From contig CALHZK010000006.1 in the NCBI GenBank assembly GCA_938040655.1, forward strand, positions 1 through 44,478: 44,478 nt of DNA, read 5' to 3'. The translations under genes and the position numbers were made by a program. Source of the stretch: an uncultured Candidatus Saccharibacteria bacterium (GTDB lineage: Bacteria; Patescibacteriota; Saccharimonadia; Saccharimonadales; Saccharimonadaceae). A model generated the notes under the pieces. It had not been told where the DNA came from, searched no databases, and was given only the letters and a program-made list of their open reading frames with translations. Each line of letters opens with the position of its first letter. Positions within the stretch are counted from its first letter, which is position 1. Shown piece by piece: positions 7,772 through 15,192 of this stretch.

Positions 7772-8464
7772 ATGCCGCTACTTACCGACCGGGAGTTTGG
7801 CGATATCGTCGTCAGAAAGCACGCCGCCACCCGCCGGATCACCGCTCGCATCGGGCCAAATGGACAACTGCGGATCACTATACCGACCAGTAGTCCGCTC
7901 GCGGCGGTACGATTATTCCTCAAGACCTCACGGCGGCAGCTACGCCAACTGCTCAGCGACCACCAGCATTCACACGCCTACACCAAAGACCAGCCAATCG
8001 GCAAAAGCCATCATCTACTGATTCGGCCAGGAAACACTCCAGTGCGCGTCAGCTTGTCGAAGCAGCAGATTATTGCCCACGTGCCAGACGCGGCAGCCAT
8101 TACCACCCCACCGGTGCAGCAGCTAATTCGCAGTAAAGTACTCGCCGCACTGCGCCGGGAGGCGAAGCATTACCTGCCGCGCCGCGTCCGCTATCTCGCG
8201 CAGCAGCATGGGTTTCAATACCAGACAGTAGCGGTCAACCACGCGTCAAGTCGGTGGGGGAGCTGCTCCTCGCGCGGCACGATTAGCCTCAATATCGCGC
8301 TGATGACCCTACCATTTGAGCTGATCGATTACGTCGTCGTCCACGAGCTGGCTCATACCCACCACATGGACCACTCTCGTCAGTTCTGGCAGGTCGTTGG
8401 CCGTATCGACCCCCAGTATCGGGCGCACCGTGACGCATTAGCCGAGCACACCCCTTATATATAA
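7772..8464 (+). CDS. YgjP/SprT-like metal-dependent hydrolase (DUF45)
   Basis: A 230-residue protein of the YgjP/M48-like zincin family. The diagnostic RWGSCSSRGTISLN block (about 161-174) precedes HELAHTHHMDHSRQFW (191-206), which supplies two His ligands, the catalytic Glu and the further DHS histidine. The N-terminal half is basic and probably forms the small beta domain that binds substrate. E. coli YgjP has been described as a UTP-hydrolysing enzyme, while homologues are annotated as peptidases, so the reaction is uncertain. It follows the kinase by 5 nt with GGAG in the junction. No membrane segment. Confidence 0.88.
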   Translation: MPLLTDREFGDIVVRKHAATRRITARIGPNGQLRITIPTSSPLAAVRLFLKTSRRQLRQLLSDHQHSHAYTKDQPIGKSHHLLIRPGNTPVRVSLSKQQIIAHVPDAAAITTPPVQQLIRSKVLAALRREAKHYLPRRVRYLAQQHGFQYQTVAVNHASSRWGSCSSRGTISLNIALMTLPFELIDYVVVHELAHTHHMDHSRQFWQVVGRIDPQYRAHRDALAEHTPYI

Positions 8465-8470
8465 TGCTTA

Positions 8471-8479
8471 TGCTATACT
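8471..8479 (+). promoter_or_regulatory. Leaderless-type promoter of PAS histidine kinase
   Basis: Extended -10, TGC-TATACT (TATACT 8474-8479), ending 6 nt before the ATG at 8486. No -35 and no Shine-Dalgarno. Confidence 0.7.
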
Positions 8480-8485
8480 ACAACT

Positions 8486-9586
8486 ATGATACGAAAAGGC
8501 AGGCGATCGCGGCAGGATAACTCGGTCAGCAGGGCAGAGCACGACCGGATCATCACACTGGTCAACAGCCTGACCGATGCCGTCCTCAGCACTGACAAAG
8601 ATGGTATCGTGACCATCTATAACGCCGCAGCGATGAGCCTGCTTGATGTCAATGCCGGTATCCACGGCAGACACATCAATAATCTCTTACAACTGACCAC
8701 ACTACAGCACCAGCCACTCGATGTGTTTCGTCAATTGAGTCGATCACCCGCTATTCGCGTCCGCGATGATATTTTGATGCTGCTCAAGCACGGCGATAAG
8801 ATACGACTGGAAGCAACATTCGCCCCAATCCTTGGTGGCCATTCTGCAGTGGCCGATGGGTATGTGCTGATTCTTCGTGATATCACAAAGGCCAAGAGCC
8901 TCGAGCAAGAGCGTGATGAGTTTATCAGCGTGGTAAGCCATGAGCTGCGGACTCCGGTCGCGGTGGCCGAGGGGGCACTGGATAATGCCCGGCTCCTTGC
9001 CCAACGCGGCTACACCCGCAAGGTGTACGAGGCACTCCAAGAAGCGCACCGCCAAGTAGTTTTTTTGGCGCGGATGATCAATGATCTTGGTACTTTATCG
9101 CGCACTGAGCGAGGGCTAGCAGACGCGCCAGAAGTCATCGACCTGATACCGTTAGTCAAGCAGCTTCACGAAACCTACGCGCCCCAAGCAGCCGCCAAAC
9201 CACTGGCTTTTAATCTAGATATCGATCCACAGGCTGGGTCTGTCTACGTGTCACGGCTGTACCTAGAAGAGCTTCTGCAGAACTTTATCACCAATGCGAT
9301 AAAATACACCCCCCGGGGTGCGATCACCCTGATCGTTCGTCGCCAGCAGACACACGTGACTATCAGCGTCAAGGACACCGGTATCGGTATCGGCAAAAGC
9401 GACCTCAATAAGATATTCGACCGGTTTTACCGAGCCGAAGACTACCGCACCCGCCAAACCAGTGGGACCGGCCTCGGTTTGTATATTGCCCGCAAGCTCG
9501 CGCAGAAACTGGAGACAACTATTCACGTCACCAGTCGGCTCAACCATGGCTCGACCTTCTCCTTCACTCTCCCCATCTATCACTAG
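8486..9586 (+). CDS. Cytosolic PAS-domain sensor histidine kinase (orphan)
   Basis: A 366-residue kinase with no transmembrane segment. Residues 15-140 form a PAS domain (DAVLSTDKDGIVTIYNAAA near the start, VLILRDITKAK at its end), then a HisKA dimerisation helix with phosphoacceptor H152 in SHELRTP. The catalytic domain carries the N box with N270 (NFITNAIKYTP), the D-x-G-x-G motif at 297-301 (DTGIG), an F box (FDRFYR) and the G2 box GTGLGLYIA. All ATP-binding elements are present, so it should be active. It has no response regulator next to it; the only one in the window is about 23 kb away beside its own kinase. The signal is unknown, and a cytosolic PAS domain suggests an internal cue such as redox state or a small ligand. 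Confidence 0.93.
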   Translation: MIRKGRRSRQDNSVSRAEHDRIITLVNSLTDAVLSTDKDGIVTIYNAAAMSLLDVNAGIHGRHINNLLQLTTLQHQPLDVFRQLSRSPAIRVRDDILMLLKHGDKIRLEATFAPILGGHSAVADGYVLILRDITKAKSLEQERDEFISVVSHELRTPVAVAEGALDNARLLAQRGYTRKVYEALQEAHRQVVFLARMINDLGTLSRTERGLADAPEVIDLIPLVKQLHETYAPQAAAKPLAFNLDIDPQAGSVYVSRLYLEELLQNFITNAIKYTPRGAITLIVRRQQTHVTISVKDTGIGIGKSDLNKIFDRFYRAEDYRTRQTSGTGLGLYIARKLAQKLETTIHVTSRLNHGSTFSFTLPIYH

Positions 9587-9591
9587 ACTGC

Positions 9592-9620
9592 TTGCATGTT
9601 GACCTACCACACGCTATACT
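9592..9620 (+). promoter_or_regulatory. Candidate secE-nusG promoter
   Basis: TTGCAT (9592-9597), 17 bp spacer and TATACT (9615-9620), giving a predicted start near 9627. A second option is a perfect TTGACA (9626-9631) with TTTAAT (9651-9656), but its spacer of 19 bp is long. Confidence 0.6.
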
Positions 9621-9630
9621 AGTACTTGAC

Positions 9631-9653
9631 AGTCTGCTTAAGCAGACTTTTTT
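9631..9653 (+). terminator. Palindrome plus T-run upstream of secE
   Basis: An 18-bp perfect palindrome AGTCTGCTTAAGCAGACT runs straight into six Ts. It has the form of an intrinsic terminator. It may end the histidine kinase transcript, act as an attenuator just after the secE promoter, or serve as an operator between the alternative TTGACA and TTTAAT boxes. Confidence 0.6.
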
Positions 9654-9667
9654 AATTGGGAGACACT

Positions 9668-9985
9668 ATGGCACAAAAAGGCACCACGGGCGAAAATACA
9701 ACCGTCCACCGCATCAAGGCGCAGGACGGCAGCACAAAAAAGACGACCTCTCGCACACCCGCAAAGACAAAGACCAGTACAAAAAAACCAACTAGCACAC
9801 GACCCCGCAAGGTCGGCTATTTCCGTGGAGCCTGGCGTGAATTGAAACTTGTCCGGTGGCCAACCCGCTCAGCTACCTGGAGCATGACGCTTGCAGTGCT
9901 CCTGTTTACGTTGCTATTTGCGGTCCTCGTATTCATGCTTGATGCTGGATTTAATTGGCTATTTGAGCAAATTCTAAAGAAATAA
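9668..9985 (+). CDS. secE: Preprotein translocase subunit SecE
   Basis: SecE clamps SecY in the Sec translocon of the cytoplasmic membrane. I place the start at 9668 (MAQKGTT) because GGGAG lies 5 nt upstream; a TTG 12 nt earlier is less likely. The 105-residue protein has a long basic, Lys/Thr-rich N-terminal tail (about 45 residues), then the SecE signature WRELKLVRWPTR, an amphipathic helix, and a single membrane-spanning helix to the C-terminus. This is the single-TM form found outside Enterobacteria. nusG follows 22 nt later, the nearly universal pairing. Confidence 0.93.
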   Translation: MAQKGTTGENTTVHRIKAQDGSTKKTTSRTPAKTKTSTKKPTSTRPRKVGYFRGAWRELKLVRWPTRSATWSMTLAVLLFTLLFAVLVFMLDAGFNWLFEQILKK

Positions 9986-10007
9986 ATGAAAAGGGGAGAT
10001 AGAAAGC

Positions 10008-10556
10008 ATGAGCAGTTCACGACGATACGATGAAAGCCGCCAGTGGTACGCCATCCACACCTACAGCGGCTACGAAGAGAAAGTAGCTGAATCAATTCGC
10101 CAGCGCATCAATGGTGTCGACATGGCAGACAAAATCTTTGATGTGATGGTACCAAAAGAAAAGCAAATTCAGATCAAAAACGGCAAGCGCAAGATTGTTG
10201 AGGCAAAGATTTTTCAGGGCTATGTCTTAGTCGAGATGAAACTGACCGATGAAACATGGTACATCGTCCGCAACACCCCAGGCGTCACCGGTTTTGTCGG
10301 CGCTGACACCACACCGACGCCAGTCTCCGATAAGGAGATTGCCAAGATCAAGAAGCGAATGGGTGTCGAAGAGCCAAAGCATCAAATCGATTTCTCCGAG
10401 GGCGAGGTTGTGTCAATTGTCGATGGGCCATTCAAAGGGTTTGATGGCTCAATTTCAGAGATTGATGCTGTCAAAGGCAAGATCAAGGTGATGGTCAGTA
10501 TGTTTGGCCGCGATACGCCAGTTGAGCTCGATGCGCTACAGGTGAAGAAGATCTAG
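10008..10556 (+). CDS. nusG: Transcription termination/antitermination factor NusG
   Basis: A 182-residue protein with the NGN domain (WYAIHTYSGYEEKVAESI near residue 11, VLVEMKLTDETWYIVRNTPGVTGFVG in the middle) and a C-terminal KOW domain (VVSIVDGPFKGFDG). NusG binds RNA polymerase, modulates pausing, and links it to ribosomal S10 or to Rho. Length and motifs are normal. A good AAGGGGAG ribosome-binding site precedes the start. It is downstream of secE in one operon; in most bacteria rplK would follow directly, but here a minus-strand membrane gene is wedged in between. Confidence 0.97.
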   Translation: MSSSRRYDESRQWYAIHTYSGYEEKVAESIRQRINGVDMADKIFDVMVPKEKQIQIKNGKRKIVEAKIFQGYVLVEMKLTDETWYIVRNTPGVTGFVGADTTPTPVSDKEIAKIKKRMGVEEPKHQIDFSEGEVVSIVDGPFKGFDGSISEIDAVKGKIKVMVSMFGRDTPVELDALQVKKI

Positions 10557-10577
10557 CTCGCCAGCACGGCTGCTGAC

Positions 10578-11144
10578 CTACCAGACATCGTACGCATTCA
10601 CTACCTCGCTACTTTTGGCGAGGTAGTGCTGTGTCGTGAACAGGAGCAATGTCATCCCAACCAATACCATTTGGCTGATTGCCAGTGCCAAGTTAGTCGT
10701 ATCGTACATGACGACAATCGCAATCGGCACCGCGCCGATGCCACAGGCTATCAACTTGGCCAATAGCAACGTACCCAGAGTGACCGTCTGATTACACCAA
10801 TGGATCGCTCGCTTGATACCTTGCGAACTAATATAGCCAAGCCAGTAGGGAAGCGTAATCGCAATAAAGATAGTGACGATCGCCATAAAGGCGGTGATAC
10901 CAGTGACTACCAGGCCAGCTATCGGTGAACTATCAGTCGCCTGAGCCGGGGGTAAATCGGCAGCGCGAGGCGCCTGACTGAGCATCTCCGGCGGCATACC
11001 GACACTCGCGAGCCAGCCGTTTTTGACCAGAAACACCCACACACCACAAATCGCTACCACGTACGAAAAGATCAATACGGTGTAGCCAACTGCGCCGAAG
11101 ATATTGACGACGCGCCGCATTGGAATTCGACCCCGTATATTCAT
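10578..11144 (-). CDS. Unknown multi-pass membrane protein
   Basis: A 188-residue protein with four predicted membrane helices: about residues 13-36, 75-100, 117-142 and 150-170. A basic N-terminus (NIRGRIPMRR) precedes the first helix, and the loop between helices 1 and 2 is Pro/Ala-rich and presumably external. I recognise no enzymatic motif. It interrupts the nusG-rplK junction on the opposite strand. The start is supported by a TGC-TATACT extended -10 that ends 6 nt before the ATG, so the mRNA should be leaderless. Confidence 0.8.
   Translation of the reverse strand: MNIRGRIPMRRVVNIFGAVGYTVLIFSYVVAICGVWVFLVKNGWLASVGMPPEMLSQAPRAADLPPAQATDSSPIAGLVVTGITAFMAIVTIFIAITLPYWLGYISSQGIKRAIHWCNQTVTLGTLLLAKLIACGIGAVPIAIVVMYDTTNLALAISQMVLVGMTLLLFTTQHYLAKSSEVVNAYDVW
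10600..10627. terminator. Perfect 10-bp inverted repeat between convergent genes
   Basis: ACTACCTCGC (10600-10609) and GCGAGGTAGT (10618-10627) with an 8-nt loop lie about 44 nt after nusG. They also sit inside the 3' end of the opposing membrane gene. There is no T-run on the nusG strand, so it may be a weak or factor-dependent terminator. Confidence 0.4.
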
Positions 11145-11150
11145 GGCTCC

Positions 11151-11159
11151 AGTATAGCA
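11151..11159 (-). promoter_or_regulatory. Leaderless-type promoter of membrane protein gene
   Basis: On the minus strand, TGC-TATACT (TATACT at 11151-11156) ends 6 nt before the ATG at 11144. It is divergent from the rplK promoter. Confidence 0.7.
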
Positions 11160-11165
11160 TTAGTA

Positions 11166-11194
11166 TTGTAAAATCAACAGCCCCATGGTAAAAT
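11166..11194 (+). promoter_or_regulatory. rplK promoter
   Basis: TTGTAA (11166-11171), 17 bp spacer and an extended TGG-TAAAAT (-10, 11189-11194). The leader is about 28 nt and carries AAAGGGA before the ATG. Confidence 0.65.
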
Positions 11195-11228
11195 GAGGGT
11201 GTTACGCACTAGAAAAGTAAAGGGAACT

Positions 11229-11654
11229 ATGGCAAAGAAAGTTATTGGCAATTTGAAACTACGGATTCCTGCCGGCCGAGCAACTGCAGGGCCTCCTGTT
11301 GGCTCAACGCTGGGTCAGTGGGGGCTGAATATGATGGATTTCATTAATCCATTCAACGAAGCAACCAAAGACCTGATGGGCAAGGACGTCATCGTCCACC
11401 TGCAGGTGTTTGAAGACCGGACATTCACCTGGAAGTCGCTTGGTCAGCCGGTCGACGATATGATCCGTGAGAAGGCTGGTATCCAAAAGGGTTCTGGCAA
11501 GCCGCACGCCGAAAAAGTTGGCACAATCACCCGTGCCCAGCTGGCTGAAATCGCTGAGGTCAAAAAAGACCAGCTCAACGCGATCGATGACGAAGGCCGT
11601 ATCAAGATCATCGCTGGTTCAGCCCGCTCAATGGGCGTCGATGTAGTCGACTAG
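11229..11654 (+). CDS. rplK: 50S ribosomal protein uL11
   Basis: A 141-residue protein that folds with 23S rRNA at the GTPase-associated centre. The N-terminal domain has LKLRIPAGRATAGPPVGSTLGQWG, close to the family consensus, though the usual GPALGQHG is GSTLGQWG here. The C-terminal rRNA-binding domain ends with KIIAGSARSMGVDV. I chose the ATG at 11229 (MAKKVIG) over an upstream in-frame ATG because it follows AAAGGGA and matches the family start. It is separated from rplA by about 3.5 kb, whereas these genes are normally adjacent. A terminator follows. Confidence 0.96.
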   Translation: MAKKVIGNLKLRIPAGRATAGPPVGSTLGQWGLNMMDFINPFNEATKDLMGKDVIVHLQVFEDRTFTWKSLGQPVDDMIREKAGIQKGSGKPHAEKVGTITRAQLAEIAEVKKDQLNAIDDEGRIKIIAGSARSMGVDVVD

Positions 11655-11684
11655 TCGCCAGATCTGCGATTTACCACACCTCAC

Positions 11685-11716
11685 AACACCCATGCTATTC
11701 AGCAGGGGTGTTTTTT
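11685..11716 (+). terminator. Intrinsic terminator of rplK
   Basis: AACACCC (11685-11691) and GGGTGTT (11706-11712) form a hairpin followed by a six-T run. Confidence 0.85.
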
Positions 11717-11798
11717 AGTTTCTTTATCATCAGCCCTGGGCGGCCGCTTTTTTTGGGGGGGGTAGAGGTCGTGATGTTTCACGGTAAGGCACGCCACA

Positions 11799-11828
11799 TT
11801 GCACGACTCACGAGGTATAGCCTATACT
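11799..11828 (+). promoter_or_regulatory. Leaderless-type promoter of tsaC
   Basis: TTGCAC (11799-11804), 18 bp spacer and TATACT (11823-11828), which ends 7 nt before the ATG at 11836. No Shine-Dalgarno. Confidence 0.7.
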
Positions 11829-11835
11829 ATAAAAT

Positions 11836-12414
11836 ATGGCAATAATTACCCATTCGTGTGACGACCCACGAATCGTGGCTGCCCTCAAAGCTGGCCAGCT
11901 CGTCGTCGCACCGACTGATACGATCTACGGCATCCTAGCCAGTGCGGCTGACCCACTGGCGGTCGATAGATTATACTGCGCCCGTCAGCGCAACCGTGCA
12001 AAATCATGCATCATCTTGCTCGACGAGGTGGCTGCTATTCCTCGTCTAAGTAGCCAGCAGCGCCGGCAGTACCGGCAACTCATGCGCCAGCGACCGACCA
12101 CTATCGCTGTACCTGTTGATACGCAGCTCCTCCCACATCTCGTCAGAACTCCCGAAAAGACCACGTCAACTCTCGCCTTTCGAGTAGTGCCGCCAAGTTC
12201 ACCGCTCGCAGCGATCATTCGGCGGGTTGGGCCACTGCTCGCACCGAGTGCCAACAGAGAAGGTCAGCCGCCAGCCACCACGATCGACGAGGCGGTCAGT
12301 TATTTTGGTGATCGTGTCGCAGTCTATATTGATGGTGGGCGTATCGCTCAGGCCCAACCATCACGCATTATTAGCTACACAAGCGATGGAGAGTTGCGCC
12401 TGATACGCCAATAA
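11836..12414 (+). CDS. tsaC: L-threonylcarbamoyladenylate synthase (TsaC/Sua5/YrdC)
   Basis: A 192-residue YrdC-domain protein. It makes threonylcarbamoyl-AMP from threonine, bicarbonate and ATP, the first step of t6A37 modification on ANN-decoding tRNAs. The N-terminal block VAPTDTIYGILASA and RNRAKSCIILLDE provide the conserved Thr/Asp and Lys/Arg/Ser positions. LLAPSANREGQPPATTIDEAV is the second signature, and the C-terminus has the expected SRIISYT strand. It is the short TsaC type, without a Sua5 C-terminal domain. It sits alone between rplK and a convergent enolase gene. Confidence 0.92.
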   Translation: MAIITHSCDDPRIVAALKAGQLVVAPTDTIYGILASAADPLAVDRLYCARQRNRAKSCIILLDEVAAIPRLSSQQRRQYRQLMRQRPTTIAVPVDTQLLPHLVRTPEKTTSTLAFRVVPPSSPLAAIIRRVGPLLAPSANREGQPPATTIDEAVSYFGDRVAVYIDGGRIAQAQPSRIISYTSDGELRLIRQ

Positions 12415-12419
12415 CGAAC

Positions 12420-12455
12420 TAGCCGGCTGACGACTTCGGTGGCGCCAACCGGCTA
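12420..12455. terminator. Hairpin between convergent tsaC and eno
   Basis: TAGCCGG (12420-12426) pairs with CCGGCTA (12449-12455), enclosing an inner element with a TTCG tetraloop. T-runs on both sides are weak, so function as a shared bidirectional terminator is plausible rather than certain. Confidence 0.45.
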
Positions 12456-12487
12456 ATTGATGAGCTAAGCGGGCCAACACACTCTAT

Positions 12488-13774
12488 CTACAGCTGGCGA
12501 AAAGGCCGCGCTAATTCAAGCTCAGGGCGGAGCTCAGCGATTCGCATCAGCTCATTGTATTTGGCGATTCGCTCTGAGCGCGACATCGAGCCAGTCTTGA
12601 TTTGGCCAGTCCCCAGGCCAACTGCCAGGTGTGCGATCGTCACATCTTCTGTCTCACCAGAGCGGTGGCTCATCACCGTGTGCCAGCCAGCAGCTTTGGC
12701 CATCTTGACTGCTTTGATTGTCTCGGTCAAACTGCCGATCTGATTTGGCTTGATCAGGATCGCGTTGCCTGCCTTTTCGGCAATTGCTCGGTCTAGCCGT
12801 GCTACGTTCGTTACCAATAAATCATCACCGACCAGCTGAGTTGTCGCACCGAGGAGGGCGGTCATTTTCTGCCAATCGTGCCATGATTCTTCGTTCAAGC
12901 CGTCTTCGATCGAAATAACTGGGTACTGCGCCTGGAGGTCTTTATAGAGCTTCACCATGCCATCTGCACTCAGCTGGCGACCCTCGGTCGTCAAGTTGTA
13001 TTGATTGTTCTTATAGAACTCACTCGAAGCGACGTCGAGCGCAAAGGCAAAATCTCTCTCTAATTTATAGCCAGCCCGCTCAATTGCTTGTGCGAGTAGC
13101 CTCACCGGCTCCATATTGCCACCACGTACCTGCGGCGCATACCCACCCTCATCGCCAACCGTAGTCGGATAGCCTTCTGCTTTCAGCACCTTGGCCAATA
13201 CATGGAAGACTTCGGCGCTCATCCGCATAGCATCATCAAACGTCGATGCACCAACTGGAATGATCATATATTCTTGGATATCTGTCGCCCCCAGCGCATG
13301 CTGACCACCATTCATCACATTGATCATCGGCATCGGTAGGCTCATCGGGCCAGCCTGTGCCAAATGATTGACATACTCAAATAGCTCGAGGTTGCGAGAT
13401 TGCGCAGCTGCTTTGGCGACCGCCAAACTGACTGCCAGGATAGCATTCGCCCCCAAATGAGCCTTATTTTGAGTGCCGTCAAGCTGCTGCATGCGGGCAT
13501 CGATCCGCTCCTGCGCAAATGGGTCCATCCCACGGAGCGCCCGGTCAATCTGCGCATTGACATGATCGACCGCCTTGAGTACACCCTTACCACCATAGGC
13601 CAACTCACCATCGCGAAGCTCGACTGCTTCGTAGGTGCCGGTACTTGCGCCAGAAGGCACTGCTGCCCGACCCAGCGAGTTGTCGCTCAAGTGGACATCT
13701 GCTTCCACCGTAGGGTTACCGCGTGAGTCTAAAATTTGTCGTGCGTGAATATGAGTAATTGTAATACTGTTCAT
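12488..13774 (-). CDS. eno: Enolase
   Basis: A 428-residue glycolytic enzyme interconverting 2-phosphoglycerate and phosphoenolpyruvate with Mg2+. Family motifs are intact: RQILDSRGNPTVEADV at the start, SGASTGTYEAVELRD (mobile loop), GDEGGYAP with the catalytic Glu, SIEDGLNEESWHDW carrying Mg2+ ligands, ILIKPNQIGSLTET with the catalytic Lys, and SHRSGETEDVTIAHLAVG. Length is standard. It is monocistronic. A TGC-TACAAT extended -10 lies 8 nt before the ATG, so the leader is at most 1-2 nt. It interrupts the ribosomal-protein cluster on the opposite strand. Confidence 0.98.
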   Translation of the reverse strand: MNSITITHIHARQILDSRGNPTVEADVHLSDNSLGRAAVPSGASTGTYEAVELRDGELAYGGKGVLKAVDHVNAQIDRALRGMDPFAQERIDARMQQLDGTQNKAHLGANAILAVSLAVAKAAAQSRNLELFEYVNHLAQAGPMSLPMPMINVMNGGQHALGATDIQEYMIIPVGASTFDDAMRMSAEVFHVLAKVLKAEGYPTTVGDEGGYAPQVRGGNMEPVRLLAQAIERAGYKLERDFAFALDVASSEFYKNNQYNLTTEGRQLSADGMVKLYKDLQAQYPVISIEDGLNEESWHDWQKMTALLGATTQLVGDDLLVTNVARLDRAIAEKAGNAILIKPNQIGSLTETIKAVKMAKAAGWHTVMSHRSGETEDVTIAHLAVGLGTGQIKTGSMSRSERIAKYNELMRIAELRPELELARPFRQL

Positions 13775-13782
13775 AGCTACCT

Positions 13783-13791
13783 ATTGTAGCA
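13783..13791 (-). promoter_or_regulatory. eno promoter
   Basis: Minus-strand extended -10, TGC-TACAAT (TACAAT at 13783-13788), ending 8 nt before the enolase ATG. Confidence 0.65.
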
Positions 13792-13863
13792 AAGGTCACA
13801 GAGCGCGAGCAACTACTTCGAAGTCTTGCTATATCATATATTTTAGGAGATACTATTATTAGT

Positions 13864-15087
13864 ATGCATCGCGAACCATCAGAGACTACCTCGGTAGATC
13901 TATTACGCCAATGGCAGGAAGACCCGCAGTTTTGGAGCCGTGCGGCATTTATCAACCAGCGGCTAGCTGCCTACACCAGCCAATCGGCCGAGACTGTTGC
14001 TGGGAAGTACAACCCTGCTGACTTGGTTCGGCAGTTGAACCAACTGCACTTTGATCCACGCTACTTAGAGGAGGAGGTAACCGCCACCATTGCTGATGCG
14101 AAGTATAGCGGGCTGACTCAGGTGCAGGGGCCGCTCTTGTCTTTCTCGTACGACACATTTATCCAACCCGAACAGATCGGCGATCAGACCGTACCTATAG
14201 CCCAGCGAGCACTGGCGTTAGTCATCGGCGATCAGACTATTCCTCTCTCAAAAGAGCGGCTTCTCCAGCTAGAAGTGACCGCCGCCGCATACCAGCCCGA
14301 TAGTACGCCATTTGACTATCTGGCCGAGCAGATTGAGACGATTAGCCAACTCACGGCACGGCCAGCCTATCAGCAGGCAGCACCAGAAGATCGCCAGGCA
14401 CTCCTACAATATGCCCTGGACGATGTCAATAATTACCTTGATATTATCGCCAACGATGACAGCGTGTCGATTATTCGACTCCATTCACGGTCAGCCGAGC
14501 ACACACCGCGCACCATCCTTGCACAGTACATCGCCGTGACTATGGCCCACCATACAGCGACGCCATGTTTCGAAATCGTTGACCTTCACGAGACTGTCCA
14601 CCAGGTCCCTTGCCACCAGATAGACGATATTGAGCTGACACATATCGCAGTAAGCGAATATCTTATGACTGATGATGTGGTAGCCCTTCTAGACAACGAG
14701 CAGGCTAGAGCAGCTATCAAGCTTATCGAAAATAACATGCGCTATAACAATATCGACTCGACCGCTGAACTGATAGAGTTGCTCGGGCCAAACTTCTGCC
14801 AAGGCGGGCTATTCTCTGGTCACGGCACCATATACCAAGCTGATAACGATCAGCTCACTAGTACAGTCAACTCATTTTACCACCTCAAGGGTGAGCAGTT
14901 TGAGCTCGTAATGATCGATGGTACATGGCGAGTCGCCCTGGCTCTCTCGGACCCTCGAGGTGAGAGCCGGCTGGCCAATACGCACAAGCTCTATGTCATT
15001 CCGGACAAGCAGCATATGAGCCACTGTGTTCGACACGATATTGACGACGAAAACTGGCAAGACGGAGTGCATAGCATTGCCTTGTAG
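13864..15087 (+). CDS. Unknown 407-residue protein
   Basis: I do not recognise this protein. It is acidic and soluble, without a signal peptide or membrane helix, and rich in Gln, Asp and Thr. The N-terminal 110 residues look helical (SVDLLRQWQEDPQFW, ADLVRQLNQLHFDPRYLEEEV). The middle holds LLQYALDDVNNYLDIIANDD. The C-terminal third looks beta-rich, with several His/Cys residues (TPCFEIVDLHETVHQVPCHQ; SHCVRHDIDDENW). AGGAG lies upstream at a rather long spacing of about 14 nt. It sits directly before rplA but has its own upstream signals. A lineage-specific function is likely. Confidence 0.75.
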   Translation: MHREPSETTSVDLLRQWQEDPQFWSRAAFINQRLAAYTSQSAETVAGKYNPADLVRQLNQLHFDPRYLEEEVTATIADAKYSGLTQVQGPLLSFSYDTFIQPEQIGDQTVPIAQRALALVIGDQTIPLSKERLLQLEVTAAAYQPDSTPFDYLAEQIETISQLTARPAYQQAAPEDRQALLQYALDDVNNYLDIIANDDSVSIIRLHSRSAEHTPRTILAQYIAVTMAHHTATPCFEIVDLHETVHQVPCHQIDDIELTHIAVSEYLMTDDVVALLDNEQARAAIKLIENNMRYNNIDSTAELIELLGPNFCQGGLFSGHGTIYQADNDQLTSTVNSFYHLKGEQFELVMIDGTWRVALALSDPRGESRLANTHKLYVIPDKQHMSHCVRHDIDDENWQDGVHSIAL

Positions 15088-15106
15088 CCACTCTTTTTGC
15101 TATAAT
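15077..15106 (+). promoter_or_regulatory. rplA promoter
   Basis: TTGCCT (15077-15082), 18 bp spacer and extended TGC-TATAAT (-10, 15101-15106). It starts an 80-nt leader. Confidence 0.7.
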
Positions 15107-15135
15107 ACAGTGCGTTATCATAAACCAAGTTGGGA

Positions 15136-15163
15136 GGCCTGCCACGTTTTCAGGTGGCAAGCC
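15136..15163 (+). promoter_or_regulatory. Hairpin in rplA leader, possible L1 autoregulatory site
   Basis: GGC-c-TGCCAC (15136-15145) pairs with GTGGCA-a-GCC (15154-15163), a stem with a single internal mismatch. L1 represses its own mRNA in many bacteria by binding a hairpin in the leader; whether this is such a site is inference. Confidence 0.4.
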
Positions 15164-15192
15164 GTTTGTACCACAGAAAGGATTATCTCATC

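Noticed and set aside
9656..9667. TTG start for secE four codons upstream
   Set aside because: The GGGAG site overlaps this start, and the ATG at 9668 has correct spacing.
11193..11228. Upstream ATG for rplK
   Set aside because: It overlaps the -10 element, and the family N-terminus begins at 11229 after AAAGGGA.
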